DNA from: Photobacterium proteolyticum
Lineage (GTDB): Bacteria > Pseudomonadota > Gammaproteobacteria > Enterobacterales > Vibrionaceae
Assembly (NCBI RefSeq): GCF_001939735.1
Contig: NZ_MJIL01000055.1
Location: 61,906-125,905 of the forward strand
Length of the DNA stretch: 64,000 nt
Direction: 5' to 3'
Position 1 is the first letter of the stretch; each line of letters begins with the position of its first letter. The notes beneath the pieces were generated by a model. The model had not been told where the DNA came from and ran no database searches. It saw nothing but the letters and a program-made list of their open reading frames with translations. The position numbers and the translations under genes are program-made. Shown here one piece after another: positions 38,475-49,439 of this stretch.

Positions 38475-39638
38475 TTAAGCTTTTGCACGCTCTTCTAGCA
38501 TAGCAACTGCTGGTAGTACTTTACCTTCAACAAACTCAAGGAATGCACCGCCACCTGTAGAGATGTAAGAAACGTCAGCCTTGATACCGAACTTGTCGAT
38601 TGCAGCTAGCGTGTCACCACCACCCGCGACAGAGAAACCTTCAGATTCTGCGATTGCTTTAGAAATACCCGCTGTACCTGCTTCGAAGTTCTTGAACTCG
38701 AATACGCCAACTGGACCGTTCCAAAGAATAGTCTTCGCGTTGCCGATAATTTCAGCAAGCGCTGCAGTTGAATCTGGACCTAGGTCGAAGATCATGTCGT
38801 CGTCAGCAACTTCAGAAACGTGCTTGATTTCAGCTTCTGCGTTTTCGTCGAATGCTTTCGCACATGCAACGTCAGTTGCAACTGGTATAGAGCACTCTTT
38901 CATTAGTTTTTGAGCAGTTTCAACTAGGTCTGCTTCGTACAGTGATTTACCAACGTTATGGCCTTCAGCTGCAATGAAAGTGTTCGCGATGCCGCCACCA
39001 ACAACCAGTTGGTCAGCAACTTTAGATAGAGACTCAAGAACAGTCAGTTTAGTTGATACTTTAGAACCACCAACGATAGCAACTAGCGGACGCTCTGGGT
39101 TGTCCATTGCTTTACCTAGTGCTTCAAGTTCAGCCGCAAGTAGAGGACCTGCACATGCTACAGGGGCGTAAGTACCTACACCGTGAGTAGATGCCTGGGC
39201 ACGGTGAGCAGTACCGAATGCATCCATTACAAAGATGTCACAAAGTGCAGCGTACTTCTTAGATAGTTCTTCTTCGTTCTTCTTCTCGCCTTTGTTGAAG
39301 CGAACGTTTTCAAGAACAACCAGCTCACCAGTGTTTAGTTCAAGGCCGTCCAGGTAGTCTTTCGCTAGTTTTACGTCACAATCCAGTGCGTCGTTTAGGT
39401 AGTTAACTACAGGAGCTAGAGAGAACTCTTCTGCATATTCGCCTTCAGTCGGACGACCCAGGTGAGAAGTAACCATTACTTTAGCGCCAGCTTCCAGGCA
39501 ACGCTTGATAGTTGGCAGAGATGCAAGAATACGTGCATCAGAAGTTACTTTACCGTCTTTTACTGGTACGTTCAGGTCAGCACGGATAAATACGCGTTTA
39601 CCTGCTAGTTCCAGGTCAGTCATCTTGATTACAGACAT
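38475..39638 (-). CDS. pgk: Pgk, phosphoglycerate kinase
   Basis: Pgk makes ATP from 1,3-bisphosphoglycerate. The 387 residues match E. coli. The N-terminal [15 protein letters not shown] binds substrate, and LDCD...[17 protein letters not shown] and [13 protein letters not shown] are hallmarks. The ATG at 39638 has GAGAGGA upstream. It is 140 bases before fbaA and 76 bases after epd, in the conserved epd-pgk-fba cluster. Confidence 0.98.
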   Translation of the reverse strand: MSVIKMTDLELAGKRVFIRADLNVPVKDGKVTSDARILASLPTIKRCLEAGAKVMVTSHLGRPTEGEYAEEFSLAPVVNYLNDALDCDVKLAKDYLDGLELNTGELVVLENVRFNKGEKKNEEELSKKYAALCDIFVMDAFGTAHRAQASTHGVGTYAPVACAGPLLAAELEALGKAMDNPERPLVAIVGGSKVSTKLTVLESLSKVADQLVVGGGIANTFIAAEGHNVGKSLYEADLVETAQKLMKECSIPVATDVACAKAFDENAEAEIKHVSEVADDDMIFDLGPDSTAALAEIIGNAKTILWNGPVGVFEFKNFEAGTAGISKAIAESEGFSVAGGGDTLAAIDKFGIKADVSYISTGGGAFLEFVEGKVLPAVAMLEERAKA

Positions 39639-39714
39639 GGTTTGTCCTCTCAACATTGATTAATTTAAAGTCAAAGTTTTGTCGGCCCGGCGTCACTGCC
39701 AGGCCCAATAATTC

Positions 39715-40770
39715 TTACAGCTTTTCTGCTGTCGCCACGCAATGTTCGGTTGCGTGCATGGCCAACGCGGTATCTAACATCCGGTTGGCAAATCCCCATT
39801 CGTTATCACACCATACCAGCAGCTTGAGTAAATGCTGGTTACTGACACGGGTCTGGGTGCCATCAACAATCGCGCTATGGGGATCGTGATTGAAGTCTAT
39901 TGAGACAAGTGGTGCTTCGGTGTAATCCACGATAGAGGCTAATGTACAACGAGATGCCTCTGCCAGTGATTGATTTACGTCATTAACTTTCACATTTGTT
40001 TTAACTGTGACACTTAAATCCATCGCCGTGACGTTAATTGTCGGTACGCGCACAGAGATCGCTTCAAATTTGTCAGAAAATTTCGGAAAAATACGACCAA
40101 TTCCAAGATGAAGTTTAGTATCGACTGGAATAATTGACTGACTTGCTGCGCGGGTACGGCGTAAATCGGAGTGGTAGGCATCAATGACCTGCTGGTCATT
40201 CATTGCAGAGTGGATGGTAGTAATTGTGCCGGACTCTATGCCGAAGGCGTCATCCAGTACCTTGATAACCGGGACAATACAGTTGGTTGTACAGGAACCG
40301 TTGGAGACAATGCGGTGCTCTGGCTTGAGCGAATCCTGGTTCACACCATAAATAATGGTATTGTCGATGTCATTATCGGCCGGATGGGAAAATAACACCT
40401 TGCCGGCCCCCGCCTTAATGTGCGCCTCGCCATCAGCGCGAGTGCCAAAAATACCGGTACAGTCGAGGACGATATCAACATCGAGATCCTGCCACGGTAA
40501 CAGGTGTATCTCGGACTGGTGCAGAATGCGGATGCTGTCCTGTTCGCCATTTTCATGGGCAATAAAAAGGTGCTCCTGGTCATGGCTGACAGGCTTTTGA
40601 AAGCGTCCATGGCTGGTGTCATATTGCAGCAGATGAGCCATTGCTTCTGGCTCAGCCAACTCGTTGACTGCCACGACTTTAATCTGGTGATGTTTGCCGC
40701 TCTCGTACAATGCGCGAAGCACACTGCGACCGATACGGCCAAATCCATTAATTGCGACTTTAAGTGTCAT
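39715..40770 (-). CDS. epd: Epd, erythrose-4-phosphate dehydrogenase
   Basis: Epd oxidises erythrose 4-phosphate to 4-phosphoerythronate for vitamin B6 synthesis; it is related to GAPDH. The 351 residues have the NAD-binding [15 protein letters not shown] and the active-site SNGSCTTNC. Position in front of pgk and fba favours Epd over GAPDH. A CRP-type site lies about 73 bases upstream, in line with CRP control of epd-pgk-fba in E. coli. Confidence 0.93.
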   Translation of the reverse strand: MTLKVAINGFGRIGRSVLRALYESGKHHQIKVVAVNELAEPEAMAHLLQYDTSHGRFQKPVSHDQEHLFIAHENGEQDSIRILHQSEIHLLPWQDLDVDIVLDCTGIFGTRADGEAHIKAGAGKVLFSHPADNDIDNTIIYGVNQDSLKPEHRIVSNGSCTTNCIVPVIKVLDDAFGIESGTITTIHSAMNDQQVIDAYHSDLRRTRAASQSIIPVDTKLHLGIGRIFPKFSDKFEAISVRVPTINVTAMDLSVTVKTNVKVNDVNQSLAEASRCTLASIVDYTEAPLVSIDFNHDPHSAIVDGTQTRVSNQHLLKLLVWCDNEWGFANRMLDTALAMHATEHCVATAEKL

Positions 40771-40832
40771 ATCCGTGCTACATAATTACTAAGCCGCGTT
40801 AGTGTATACCAAGCTTCGTTCAGAATCACCCT

Positions 40833-40854
40833 AATTGTGACAGCTATCACCACA
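40833..40854. promoter_or_regulatory. CRP-type site upstream of epd
   Basis: TGTGACAGCTATCACC is nearly the CRP consensus TGTGA-N6-TCACA. It is centred about 73 bases before the epd start, a common activator distance. Confidence 0.7.
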
Positions 40855-40955
40855 CAGACAAAAAACAGATTAAGATCATATAGATAATTAGAAAAAACAG
40901 CCGAAAAAAGCACTGATTCATGCCATCAGATAGCATTTTTTACCTGTTTTAAACA

Positions 40956-40987
40956 CAAAAAAGGCCTCCAGAGGAGGCCTTTTTTTC
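40956..40987 (-). terminator. Terminator after tkt
   Basis: AAAAAAGGCCTCC AGA GGAGGCCTTTTTTT is a very strong stem about 80 bases past the tkt stop and is bidirectional in form. Confidence 0.92.
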
Positions 40988-41067
40988 ATTCTTCGAAATT
41001 AATCACTATGTGGTGTGATTCTTGTGCGTAAAGCCACAGCTCGAAAAATAATGCTCGTCGCTCTTGG

Positions 41068-43065
41068 TTATGCCAAAAGCTCTTTCGCTGTCTCTACAAC
41101 ATTGTCGACCGTAAAGCCAAACATCTTGAACAGCTCACCAGCAGGTGCAGACTCGCCGAAGGTCGTCATACCGATAATACGGCCGTCGAAACCAACGTAC
41201 TTGTACCAGAAATCAGCAATACCCGCTTCAATCGCGATGCGTGCTGTTACATCTGATGGCAGAACGGCTTCACGGTAAGCTGCATCTTGCTTGTCGAATG
41301 CATCTGTTGACGGCATAGAGACAACACGTACTTGCTTACCTTCAGCTGTTAGCTGTGCTGCAGCTTCTACTGCTAGCTCAACTTCAGAACCGGTTGCAAT
41401 CAGGATCAGCTCAGGCTTGCCTGCACTGTCTTTCAGGATGTAGCCACCCTTAGCAATGTCAGCAACCTGCGCTGCGGTACGCTCTTGCTGAGCCAGGTTC
41501 TGGCGCGAGAAGATCAGTGATGACGGGCCGTCTTTACGCTCGATAGCCAGCTTCCAGGCCACTGCAGATTCAACCTGATCACATGGACGCCATGTGCTCA
41601 TGTTCGGCGTCAAACGCAGAGAAGCAATTTGCTCAACAGGCTGGTGAGTCGGACCATCTTCACCCAGACCAATTGAATCGTGCGTGTAAACCTGGATGTT
41701 CTGCACTTTCATCAGTGCCGCCATACGCATAGCGTTACGTGCGTACTCCATGAACATCAGGAAGGTTGCGCCATATGGTACGAAGCCGCCGTGCAGCGCA
41801 ATACCGTTCATGATGGCTGTCATACCGAACTCACGTACACCGTAGTGGATGTAGTTGCCCGATGCATCGTCCGCTGTCAGTGACTTCGAACCAGACCACA
41901 TCGTCAGGTTAGAAGGCGCAAGGTCAGCAGAGCCGCCCATGAATTCTGGAAGCATTTGACCAAAGGCTTCCAGAGCGTTTTGGGATGCTTTACGTGATGC
42001 GATGTTCGCAGGATTTGCCTGAAGATCAGCAATAATAGCGTTCGCTTTCTCTTCCCACTCGGCTGGCAGATCGCCGTTTACACGACGCTTATACTCAGCC
42101 GCCAACTCTGGGTGAGCTGCCGCGTACGCGTCAAATTTTGTGTTCCATGCCGTTTCTTTCGCAGCACCGGCTTCTTTGGCATCCCACTCTGCTGCGATGT
42201 CAGCCGGGATTTCAAACGGACCGTGGTTCCAGCCCAGGAATTCGCGTGCCGCTGCGATTTCGTCATGACCAAGAGGCGCACCGTGACAGTCATGCGAGCC
42301 CGCTTTGTTTGGTGAACCAAAACCAATGATGGTCTTGGTACAAATCAGTGTCGGACGACCTGTGTCTGCTTTCGCCGCTTCGATTGCAGCATTGATAGCT
42401 TCCGGATCGTGACCGTCAACAGCCGGGATTACATGCCAGCCATAAGATTCGAAACGCTTAGGCGTATCGTCAGAGAACCAGCCATCCACTTCACCGTCAA
42501 TTGAGATGCCGTTGTCATCCCAGAAGGCAATCAGTTTGCCAAGACCAAGGGTACCGGCAAGCGAGCACGCCTCGTGAGAGATACCTTCCATCAGACAGCC
42601 ATCGCCCATAAACACGTAAGTGTGGTGGTCGACAATGTCATGGCCTTCACGGTTGAACTGTGCCGCCAGTGATTTTTCTGCCAGCGCCATACCTACGGCA
42701 TTGGTAATCCCCTGACCCAGCGGACCCGTTGTCGTCTCAACACCCGGCGCATAGCCATATTCAGGGTGGCCCGGTGTTTTTGAATGCAGCTGACGGAAGT
42801 TTTTCAGATCGTCGATAGACAGATCATAACCTGTCAGATGAAGCAGAGAGTAAATCAGCATTGAACCGTGGCCGTTTGACAGAACAAAACGGTCGCGATC
42901 AGCCCACTGTGGGTTCTGTGGGTTGTGGTTCATGTGGCCACGCCACAGGACTTCAGCGATATCTGCCATCCCCATAGGTGCACCAGGGTGGCCAGAGTTG
43001 GCTTGTTGAACACCATCCATGCTCAGGGCGCGGATTGCATTAGCAAGATCTTTACGAGAAGACAT
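41068..43065 (-). CDS. tkt: Transketolase
   Basis: Transketolase moves two-carbon units between sugar phosphates using thiamine diphosphate. The 665 residues match E. coli TktA. The TPP-binding part has [20 protein letters not shown], and [12 protein letters not shown] and [18 protein letters not shown] are family motifs. It is upstream of epd on the same strand, separated by a terminator, and divergent from metK, the conserved arrangement. Confidence 0.97.
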   Translation of the reverse strand: MSSRKDLANAIRALSMDGVQQANSGHPGAPMGMADIAEVLWRGHMNHNPQNPQWADRDRFVLSNGHGSMLIYSLLHLTGYDLSIDDLKNFRQLHSKTPGHPEYGYAPGVETTTGPLGQGITNAVGMALAEKSLAAQFNREGHDIVDHHTYVFMGDGCLMEGISHEACSLAGTLGLGKLIAFWDDNGISIDGEVDGWFSDDTPKRFESYGWHVIPAVDGHDPEAINAAIEAAKADTGRPTLICTKTIIGFGSPNKAGSHDCHGAPLGHDEIAAAREFLGWNHGPFEIPADIAAEWDAKEAGAAKETAWNTKFDAYAAAHPELAAEYKRRVNGDLPAEWEEKANAIIADLQANPANIASRKASQNALEAFGQMLPEFMGGSADLAPSNLTMWSGSKSLTADDASGNYIHYGVREFGMTAIMNGIALHGGFVPYGATFLMFMEYARNAMRMAALMKVQNIQVYTHDSIGLGEDGPTHQPVEQIASLRLTPNMSTWRPCDQVESAVAWKLAIERKDGPSSLIFSRQNLAQQERTAAQVADIAKGGYILKDSAGKPELILIATGSEVELAVEAAAQLTAEGKQVRVVSMPSTDAFDKQDAAYREAVLPSDVTARIAIEAGIADFWYKYVGFDGRIIGMTTFGESAPAGELFKMFGFTVDNVVETAKELLA

Positions 43066-43466
43066 GTCTGCTCCAGAAATTCGTAGACTGTTGTATTGTA
43101 GTTATTTACCAATCTGTAACTGCGGTAAATTAACCTAGATTCGGCGGGCGGGTATTGTCGCAAAGTCTGCCCCCGGACTGCAAACGTTTTCCTGAAGAAA
43201 ATGAGCTCTATTTCAATAAGCTGCCATCCTCTACATTTGCAATTTTGACGTTAAGACCCTGAAAAGGTAAACGATTGCCTTTGCGATACATCTATCACCT
43301 TACTATTCACAGTGTTGATTTTAAGTCTGATATAGGTATTATGGCCGTCTAGACGGAGGTAGCTCTATACATTCAAACGTATATCCATATGCGTTTTTCT
43401 TATGAAAGCCTTTTATTTCAGAGCACCTTGTTATCAATATTCAGCCAAATAAGAGTGAGTGTACGC
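43066..43466. other. Divergent intergenic region tkt/metK
   Basis: These 401 bases hold the tkt and metK promoters. The only clear element is the MetJ-like palindrome at 43343-43366. No SAM riboswitch-like fold or RNA gene was recognised. An open frame starting at 43389 runs into metK but is not preferred. Confidence 0.65.
43343..43366. promoter_or_regulatory. Possible MetJ boxes upstream of metK
   Basis: GGCCGTCT-AGACGGAG-GTAGCTCT forms tandem 8-mers resembling AGACGTCT (6, 5 and 4 matches). The core CCGTCTAGACGG is a perfect 12-base palindrome. It lies about 100-120 bases before metK, which is a MetJ target in enterics and vibrios. Confidence 0.5.
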
Positions 43467-44621
43467 ATGTCAAAGCACCTGTTTACTTCTGAGTCCGTAT
43501 CAGAAGGTCATCCGGATAAAATTGCCGATCAGATTTCTGATGCAGTACTGGATGCGATCCTGGAACAAGACCCAAAAGCACGTGTTGCGTGTGAAACTTA
43601 CGTAAAAACCGGCATGGTTATGGTAGGCGGTGAAATTACCACCTCTGCCTGGGTTGATATCGAAGAAATTACCCGTCAAACAGTGCGTGAAATCGGCTAT
43701 GTCCACTCAGACATGGGCTTTGATGCCAACTCTTGTGCCGTACTGAGCGCTATCGGCAAGCAGTCGCCGGACATCAACCAGGGTGTTGACCGTGAAGACC
43801 CCCGCGATCTGGGTGCTGGTGACCAGGGCATCATGTTCGGCTACGCGACCAACGAAACTGACGTGCTAATGCCAGCACCGGTTACCTATGCTCACCGCCT
43901 TGTAGAGCGTCAGGCTAAAATCCGTAAGAACGGCACCCTGCCATGGCTACGTCCGGATGCAAAAAGCCAGGTAACTTTTGCTTACGACCAAGGCAAGATT
44001 GTTGGTATTGATGCCGTTGTTCTTTCTACCCAGCACTGTGACAGCATCGAACTGCCAGTTCTGCAGGAAGCGGTAATGGAAGAAATCATCAAGCCGGTAC
44101 TGCCTTCTGAGTGGCTGAACAAAGAAACCAAATTCTTCATTAACCCAACCGGCCGTTTCGTTATTGGTGGCCCAATGGGTGACTGTGGTCTGACGGGTCG
44201 TAAGATCATCGTTGATACCTACGGTGGTGCAGCACGCCACGGTGGTGGCGCATTCTCTGGTAAAGATCCATCGAAAGTTGACCGCTCTGCAGCCTACGCG
44301 GCACGCTACGTAGCGAAAAACATCGTTGCGGCTGGCCTTGCTGATCGTTGTGAAATTCAGCTTTCATACGCTATCGGTGTTGCTGATCCAACATCTATCA
44401 TGGTTGAGACGTTCGGTACCGAGAAAGTCTCTCACGACGTTATCGTTGAAGCGGTACGCCAGCACTTCGACCTACGTCCATACGGCCTGATCGAAATGCT
44501 TGATCTGCTACAGCCTATCTACCAGAAGACGGCAGCCTACGGCCACTTCGGTCGTGAAGAGTTTCCTTGGGAAGCTACCGACAAAGCAGAAATGCTACGC
44601 GACTTCGCTAACATTAAGTAA
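43467..44621 (+). CDS. metK: MetK, S-adenosylmethionine synthetase
   Basis: MetK makes SAM from methionine and ATP. The 384 residues match E. coli. The N-terminal [13 protein letters not shown], the central [12 protein letters not shown] and the [19 protein letters not shown] loop are signature motifs. The ATG at 43467 gives [10 protein letters not shown]; the in-frame ATG at 43389 is rejected. Highly expressed-type codons are used. Confidence 0.98.
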   Translation: MSKHLFTSESVSEGHPDKIADQISDAVLDAILEQDPKARVACETYVKTGMVMVGGEITTSAWVDIEEITRQTVREIGYVHSDMGFDANSCAVLSAIGKQSPDINQGVDREDPRDLGAGDQGIMFGYATNETDVLMPAPVTYAHRLVERQAKIRKNGTLPWLRPDAKSQVTFAYDQGKIVGIDAVVLSTQHCDSIELPVLQEAVMEEIIKPVLPSEWLNKETKFFINPTGRFVIGGPMGDCGLTGRKIIVDTYGGAARHGGGAFSGKDPSKVDRSAAYAARYVAKNIVAAGLADRCEIQLSYAIGVADPTSIMVETFGTEKVSHDVIVEAVRQHFDLRPYGLIEMLDLLQPIYQKTAAYGHFGREEFPWEATDKAEMLRDFANIK

Positions 44622-44640
44622 GCGACAACGCACTGATTCT

Positions 44641-44667
44641 AAAAAGGAAGCTTCGGCTTCCTTTTTT
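44641..44667 (+). terminator. Terminator after metK
   Basis: AAAAAGGAAGC TTCG GCTTCCTTTTTT has a stable TTCG tetraloop and T tract, 19 bases past the stop. Confidence 0.95.
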
Positions 44668-44759
44668 GTTGTCTGTAGAACAGGGGTTCTGCACTTATTG
44701 TCGCCCTCTCCCAAACTCTTTATACTTCCCCCCACTCCACCAGCCACACACAGCAATTC

Positions 44760-45239
44760 ATGTCATCACTCCAGTCCCAAGTTATCGCCAAAGTCGAGCA
44801 CTGTATCGCGTATGCCAACCAAAGGCTCAACAAGCGCCTGCCCATGCCGGCAGTCAGTTTTAAACAACGGGGAAAAATAGCTGGCAGTGCCCGCTTACAG
44901 AGCTGGGAAGTGCGCTTTAATCCCGTTTTGCTGGAAGAAAACCCTCAGGCATTTCTCAGCGAAGTGGTTCCCCACGAAATTGCCCACCTGGTGACCTTCA
45001 GGCTATTTGGCAAAGTACGCCCGCACGGCCGAGAATGGCAAATCATCATGACCGAGGTCTTTGGAGTACCGGCACGAACTACCCACAGCTTTGATGTCTC
45101 TTCGGTGCAAGGGGCCATCTACCTCTACCGATGCGGTTGCAGCGAGCACCAACTCACCATTCGTCGTCACAACAAAGTACAGCGAAAACAGGCGACCTAT
45201 CACTGTCGGCGCTGCCAACACCCACTACAGGCGGTTTAA
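44760..45239 (+). CDS. sprT: SprT, SprT-family zinc metalloprotein
   Basis: A 159-residue SprT-domain protein. The metalloprotease-like motif VPHEIAHLVT (HExxH) and a C-terminal zinc-ribbon (CGCSEH...CRRCQ) are visible. In E. coli sprT affects bolA expression, while the eukaryotic relative Spartan repairs DNA-protein crosslinks; the role here is unknown. The sprT-endA-rsmE-gshB order follows E. coli. Confidence 0.92.
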   Translation: MSSLQSQVIAKVEHCIAYANQRLNKRLPMPAVSFKQRGKIAGSARLQSWEVRFNPVLLEENPQAFLSEVVPHEIAHLVTFRLFGKVRPHGREWQIIMTEVFGVPARTTHSFDVSSVQGAIYLYRCGCSEHQLTIRRHNKVQRKQATYHCRRCQHPLQAV

Positions 45240-45357
45240 CAAAGGCACCAGCTTCTAAGCAAGAATGTAATTTTCTATTTTAAAAAGAGTGAACTGCTTC
45301 TAAAAACTACATTCAGTGATAGTCTTGTCAGATAGCGTTCTAACACTAAGACATCAC

Positions 45358-46062
45358 ATGCAGTGTAATTTTAAATGGCTTGGCATCGGGCTCCTGTTTC
45401 CGGCCGTCGTAATGGCCGCTCCCCCTTCTTCATTTAGCAAAGCAAAGAAACTCGCGGTGGGCATTTATCAGGATCACCCTGTCAGCTTCTACTGCGGCTG
45501 TGACATTGAATGGCACGGTAAAAAAGGTATCCCGGACTTAGAGAGCTGCGGCTACCAGGTACGCAAACAGCAAAAGCGAGCCAGCCGTATTGAATGGGAG
45601 CACGTGGTTCCGGCCTGGCAGTTCGGACACCAGTTGCAATGCTGGCAAGATGGCGGACGCAAAAAGTGCGGTAAGGATCCGAGGTTTCGTACTATGGAGG
45701 CCGATCTTCACAACCTAACCCCGACCGTCGGAGAAGTTAACGGCGACCGCTCGAATTACAACTTCCGCCCCTGGAACGGGCAAAAAGGCGCTTACTATGG
45801 CCAGTGCGAAATGAAAGTTGACTTTAAAGGCCGCCGTGCCGACCCGCCCGCTTCGGCACGAGGGGCCATTGCGCGGATCTATCTGTATATGAGTGACGAA
45901 TACCCCTTCCGCCTGTCGAGCCAGCAGCGCAAGCTCATGGAAGCCTGGAACCGGCAATACCCGGTCACAGCCTGGGAATGTGAGCGGGACAGAAGAGTTG
46001 CCGATATTCAGTATAACAACAACCCTTATGTACTGAGGGCCTGTCAAAACCAAGGGCTATAA
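45358..46062 (+). CDS. endA: EndA, endonuclease I (secreted DNase)
   Basis: This is a periplasmic or extracellular DNase (Vibrio Dns type). The 234 residues start with a signal peptide of about 18 residues (MAAPP). The active site has [11 protein letters not shown] (the His-Me core) and the product-strand region has [11 protein letters not shown]. The cysteines CGCDIEW...C are conserved. The ATG at 45358 is preferred over the longer 45316 frame. A terminator follows. Confidence 0.95.
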   Translation: MQCNFKWLGIGLLFPAVVMAAPPSSFSKAKKLAVGIYQDHPVSFYCGCDIEWHGKKGIPDLESCGYQVRKQQKRASRIEWEHVVPAWQFGHQLQCWQDGGRKKCGKDPRFRTMEADLHNLTPTVGEVNGDRSNYNFRPWNGQKGAYYGQCEMKVDFKGRRADPPASARGAIARIYLYMSDEYPFRLSSQQRKLMEAWNRQYPVTAWECERDRRVADIQYNNNPYVLRACQNQGL

Positions 46063-46083
46063 TCACTTACTTCTTTATCAATA

Positions 46084-46119
46084 AAAACAGTATTACCATT
46101 TATCTGGTAATACTGTTTT
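46084..46119 (+). terminator. Terminator after endA
   Basis: AAAACAGTATTACCA pairs with TGGTAATACTGTTTTA, a 15-bp stem 22 bases past endA. Confidence 0.93.
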
Positions 46120-46263
46120 ACCGATAAGAAATCCTCCCCCAACCTTGTATTTTCCCCTCCCTGCATCCATGTACTAAATAGCGATACAGAACTCACAACT
46201 GCATTCACAACCAGAGTTGATATAATGCAACGAGATAATGACTAACAGGTTATTGAGATAGCC

Positions 46264-46995
46264 ATGAGAATCCCACGAATTTACCACCCAGAGCGACTTC
46301 CCGAACAAGGAAAGATCATGCTCAGCGATGATGCAGCCAACCACGTCGGCCGTGTCATGCGCATGCAGACAGGTCAGGAAGTGCTGCTGTTTGACGGCAG
46401 TGATGCCGAATTTCCCGCTGTGATCACCAACGCCAGCAAGAAAAGCGTTGAGGTCGAGATTCAAAACCGCCGCGAGAACAGTGTCGAGTCTCCGTTGAAT
46501 ATCCACCTTGGCCAGGTTATCTCGCGGGGTGAAAAAATGGAGTTCACCATCCAGAAGTCGGTCGAGCTGGGAGTAATGACCATCACCCCGCTGATTTCCG
46601 AGCGCTGCGGGGTCAAGCTGAACGCCGAACGCTTTGAGAAAAAACTGGCCCAATGGCAGAAAATTGCCATCAGTGCCTGTGAGCAATGCGGCCGCAATAC
46701 CGTACCGGAAATTCGCCCGGTCATGAAGCTGGAAGACTGGTGTGCCGAAGAGTATGACGGACTAAAACTGAACCTGCACCCACGTGCCAGCTACTCGATT
46801 AACACCCTGCCGGAACCCGTGACCAAAGTACGTTTGCTCATTGGGCCGGAAGGCGGCCTGTCTGCAGAAGAAATCAGCATGACAGAGCAATACAAATTCG
46901 ATGAAATATTACTCGGACCGCGAGTTCTGCGTACCGAAACCACGGCGATGACTGCAATCACCGCACTACAAGTCCGCTTTGGCGACTTAGGCTAA
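46264..46995 (+). CDS. rsmE: RsmE, 16S rRNA m3U1498 methyltransferase
   Basis: RsmE methylates N3 of U1498 in 16S rRNA. The 243 residues match E. coli. It is a SPOUT enzyme: [17 protein letters not shown] and the C-terminal [20 protein letters not shown] form the knotted SAM site, and the N-terminus has the PUA-like [12 protein letters not shown]. It starts 29 bases before gshB and likely shares a transcript with it. Confidence 0.96.
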   Translation: MRIPRIYHPERLPEQGKIMLSDDAANHVGRVMRMQTGQEVLLFDGSDAEFPAVITNASKKSVEVEIQNRRENSVESPLNIHLGQVISRGEKMEFTIQKSVELGVMTITPLISERCGVKLNAERFEKKLAQWQKIAISACEQCGRNTVPEIRPVMKLEDWCAEEYDGLKLNLHPRASYSINTLPEPVTKVRLLIGPEGGLSAEEISMTEQYKFDEILLGPRVLRTETTAMTAITALQVRFGDLG

Positions 46996-47024
46996 CCAAG
47001 CCAACGACTGACTAGGAGAACGAA

Positions 47025-47972
47025 ATGATCAAACTGGGTATCGTGATGGATCCGATCGAATCCATCAACATTAAAAAAGATTCCAGCTTTGCCATGATGA
47101 TGGAAGCGCAGCGTCGTGGCTGGGAAATCCATTATATGGAAATGAACGACCTCTCACTGGAACAAGGCAAGGCCGTTGCCCGTACCCGTGTGGTTAGCCT
47201 GAAAGAAGATCCAAATGGCTGGTACGAATTTCACAACGAGCAGGAAATCTCCCTGTCCGAGCTGGATGCCGTACTGATGCGTAAAGATCCGCCTTTTGAT
47301 ACCGAATATATTTATGCAACCTATATTCTTGAGCGTGCCGAAAGCGAAGGTGCCCTGATCGTCAACGAGCCCCGCAGCCTGCGCGACTGCAATGAAAAAT
47401 TGTTTACGGCCTGGTTCCCGGATCTGACGCCGACCACTGTCGTCACCCGCCGTGCCGACAAGATCAAGGCCTTCCACCAGGAGCACGGCGATGTGATCCT
47501 GAAGCCACTTGACGGTATGGGCGGCTCATCCGTCTTCCGGGTGATGAAAAACGATCCGAATGTATCTGTGATCATCGAGACACTGACCAACCACGGCCAG
47601 AACTACTGCATGGCACAAACCTTTGTGCCGGATATCAGCAACGGTGACAAACGCATTCTGGTGGTTGACGGCGAGCCAATGCCATATTGCCTGGCCCGGA
47701 TCCCGGCCAAGGGCGAAACCCGCGGCAACCTGGCAGCAGGTGGTCGGGGTGAAGCCCGTCCAATCAGCGAGACCGATCGTAAAATTGCAGAAACCGTTGC
47801 CCCGGTGCTAAAAGAAAAAGGCCTGATTTTTGTCGGTCTTGATGTCATCGGCGACAAGCTCACCGAGATCAACGTCACCAGTCCGACGTGTATTCGTGAA
47901 ATCGAAGCTGCCTTCGATATCTCAATCACCGGCAAACTGATGGATGCCATTGAGCGCCGTGTAAACGCTTAA
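47025..47972 (+). CDS. gshB: GshB, glutathione synthetase
   Basis: GshB joins gamma-glutamylcysteine and glycine with ATP. The 315 residues match E. coli (316). The ATP-grasp parts include DVILKPLDGMGGSSVFRV and RGNLAAGGRGEARPI, and the C-terminal EINVTSPTCIREIEA. AGGAG is about 8 bases before the ATG. It follows rsmE, as in E. coli. Confidence 0.97.
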   Translation: MIKLGIVMDPIESINIKKDSSFAMMMEAQRRGWEIHYMEMNDLSLEQGKAVARTRVVSLKEDPNGWYEFHNEQEISLSELDAVLMRKDPPFDTEYIYATYILERAESEGALIVNEPRSLRDCNEKLFTAWFPDLTPTTVVTRRADKIKAFHQEHGDVILKPLDGMGGSSVFRVMKNDPNVSVIIETLTNHGQNYCMAQTFVPDISNGDKRILVVDGEPMPYCLARIPAKGETRGNLAAGGRGEARPISETDRKIAETVAPVLKEKGLIFVGLDVIGDKLTEINVTSPTCIREIEAAFDISITGKLMDAIERRVNA

Positions 47973-47988
47973 TTAAGCACGTTAATAT

Positions 47989-48021
47989 AAACGCAGCCTG
48001 TAAACTGGGCTGCGTTTTTTT
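47989..48021 (+). terminator. Terminator after gshB
   Basis: AACGCAGCC TGTAAACT GGGCTGCGTTTTTTT, 17 bases past the stop. Confidence 0.92.
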
Positions 48022-48116
48022 ACGTATCCCAAAATGTTACGTATAAGACGTAAATACCATTTCTAACAAATAGTCGGCATACTGTAAGTAACAGGATATG
48101 TTGTAGGTGCACACGA

Positions 48117-48686
48117 ATGAATCTGACTAATCATTTTCTGGTTGCCATGCCCAGCATGCAGGATCCGAACTTCAAGGGCAGCGTTGTCTATGTCTGCGAA
48201 CATAATGACGATGGTGCCATGGGCATTGTCATTAACCTGCCTATCGATATTTCTGTAGGCAATATGCTTGAGCAAATTGAAGTTGAGCGTGAGCTACCGG
48301 TAAACAACCCGGCAAGCCTTGAACAACCCGTATTCAATGGGGGCCCGGTGTCCGGCGATCGCGGTTTCGTCCTTCACTTGCACCTGCAAGAAGGTCAGTT
48401 CGACTCAAGTATCAACATTACCGAACAGGTATCGGTCACCACCTCCAAGGACATCTTGCCGCTACTCGGTACCAGCGAGGCGCCGGAGAAATTTCTGGTC
48501 GCACTCGGCTATGCCGGATGGACAGCCGGACAGCTTGAGCAGGAGCTGGCTGAAAATACCTGGTTAACCACTGAAGCCGATCCGGACGTTGTTTTCAACA
48601 CCCCGGTCAACGAGCGCTGGGATAAAGCTGTTGCCCAGCTCGGCATAAATTCGGCCCATCTTTCTATTGATACAGGACATGCATGA
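48117..48686 (+). CDS. yqgE: YqgE, UPF0301 family protein
   Basis: A 189-residue UPF0301 protein of unknown function. Family signatures [20 protein letters not shown] and [14 protein letters not shown] and [14 protein letters not shown] text ([11 protein letters not shown]) are visible. It is coupled by a 4-base overlap to yqgF, the conserved partner. Confidence 0.95.
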   Translation: MNLTNHFLVAMPSMQDPNFKGSVVYVCEHNDDGAMGIVINLPIDISVGNMLEQIEVERELPVNNPASLEQPVFNGGPVSGDRGFVLHLHLQEGQFDSSINITEQVSVTTSKDILPLLGTSEAPEKFLVALGYAGWTAGQLEQELAENTWLTTEADPDVVFNTPVNERWDKAVAQLGINSAHLSIDTGHA

Positions 48687-49111
48687 GTAACTCACGCAGC
48701 GTATTAGCATTTGACTATGGCACCAAAAGTATTGGTGTCGCTATCGGCCAGGAGCTGACAGGCACAGCCACTCCCCTTGCCGCACTAAAAGCCAAAGACG
48801 GCATCCCGAGCTGGGATGCTATCGAGAAGATCCTCAACGAATGGCAACCTGATCTGGTTGTCGTCGGCCTGCCGCTAGATTTGGAAGGCGGCGAACTTGA
48901 GGCCATCACCCCGCGGGCGAAAAAGTTCGCTAACCGCCTTCATGGTCGTTTCGGCTGCCAGGTTGAACTTCATGATGAGCGCCTGAGCACCGTTGAAGCC
49001 CGCTCCGAGCTGTTTGATCGTGGCGGTTATCGCTCGCTCAGCAAAGGCAATATCGACTCTCAGTCAGCTGTCGTGATCCTCGAAAGCTGGTTTGAACGCC
49101 AGTACGGATAA
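48683..49111 (+). CDS. yqgF: YqgF/RuvX, RNase H-fold nuclease for 16S rRNA processing
   Basis: YqgF is an RNase H-fold nuclease linked to 5' processing of 16S rRNA (earlier called putative Holliday junction resolvase). The 142 residues have the first acidic motif [13 protein letters not shown] and DERLSTVEA, and end with the [10 protein letters not shown] motif. It overlaps yqgE by 4 bases. A terminator follows. Confidence 0.96.
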   Translation: MSNSRSVLAFDYGTKSIGVAIGQELTGTATPLAALKAKDGIPSWDAIEKILNEWQPDLVVVGLPLDLEGGELEAITPRAKKFANRLHGRFGCQVELHDERLSTVEARSELFDRGGYRSLSKGNIDSQSAVVILESWFERQYG

Positions 49112-49117
49112 CGCTCT

Positions 49118-49145
49118 CTCTCCCCATTACACGGGGAGAGCTTTT
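49118..49145 (+). terminator. Terminator after yqgF
   Basis: CTCTCCCC ATTACAC GGGGAGAG followed by CTTTT, only about 10 bases past the stop. Confidence 0.85.
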
Positions 49146-49371
49146 CCCGGTACACTTCCCTCTGTACACCTTTTTCATCTCTATACACCAAATTACTGCC
49201 ACCTTCTTCGCGAAAAAGATCCGGCCAGATCTCACCCCGCGTTGAATAAGGCCTGATCAGCCTGTACAGCTTTTGGACACTTTGAACCTAAAAGCTCAAC
49301 AAGCTGTACACCAACATTGCGAATCAACCATAAAAGTTTTTAATATCAAACAAGTAGAGATCTTATAAAGT

Positions 49372-49410
49372 AAAAAAAGCATTAGGACCATAGGAACCCC
49401 AATGCTTTTT
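49372..49410 (-). terminator. Terminator after pilU
   Basis: On the minus strand AAAAAGCATT...AATGCTTTTTTT with an internal TAGGACC/GGTTCCTA loop, about 30 bases past the pilU stop. Confidence 0.85.
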
Positions 49411-49439
49411 CTACATAGTGTACTTTTTGCTACCAGGCG

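Larger units (their letters stand above)
49112..49439. other. Convergent intergenic region yqgF/pilU
   Basis: These 328 bases contain the yqgF terminator and the pilU terminator. The stretch between them has no visible gene, RNA or repeat. Confidence 0.7.

Noticed and set aside
43389..43466. Longer N-terminus for MetK from the ATG at 43389
   Set aside because: The family N-terminus is [10 protein letters not shown]; the added 26 residues have no counterpart and no ribosome site.
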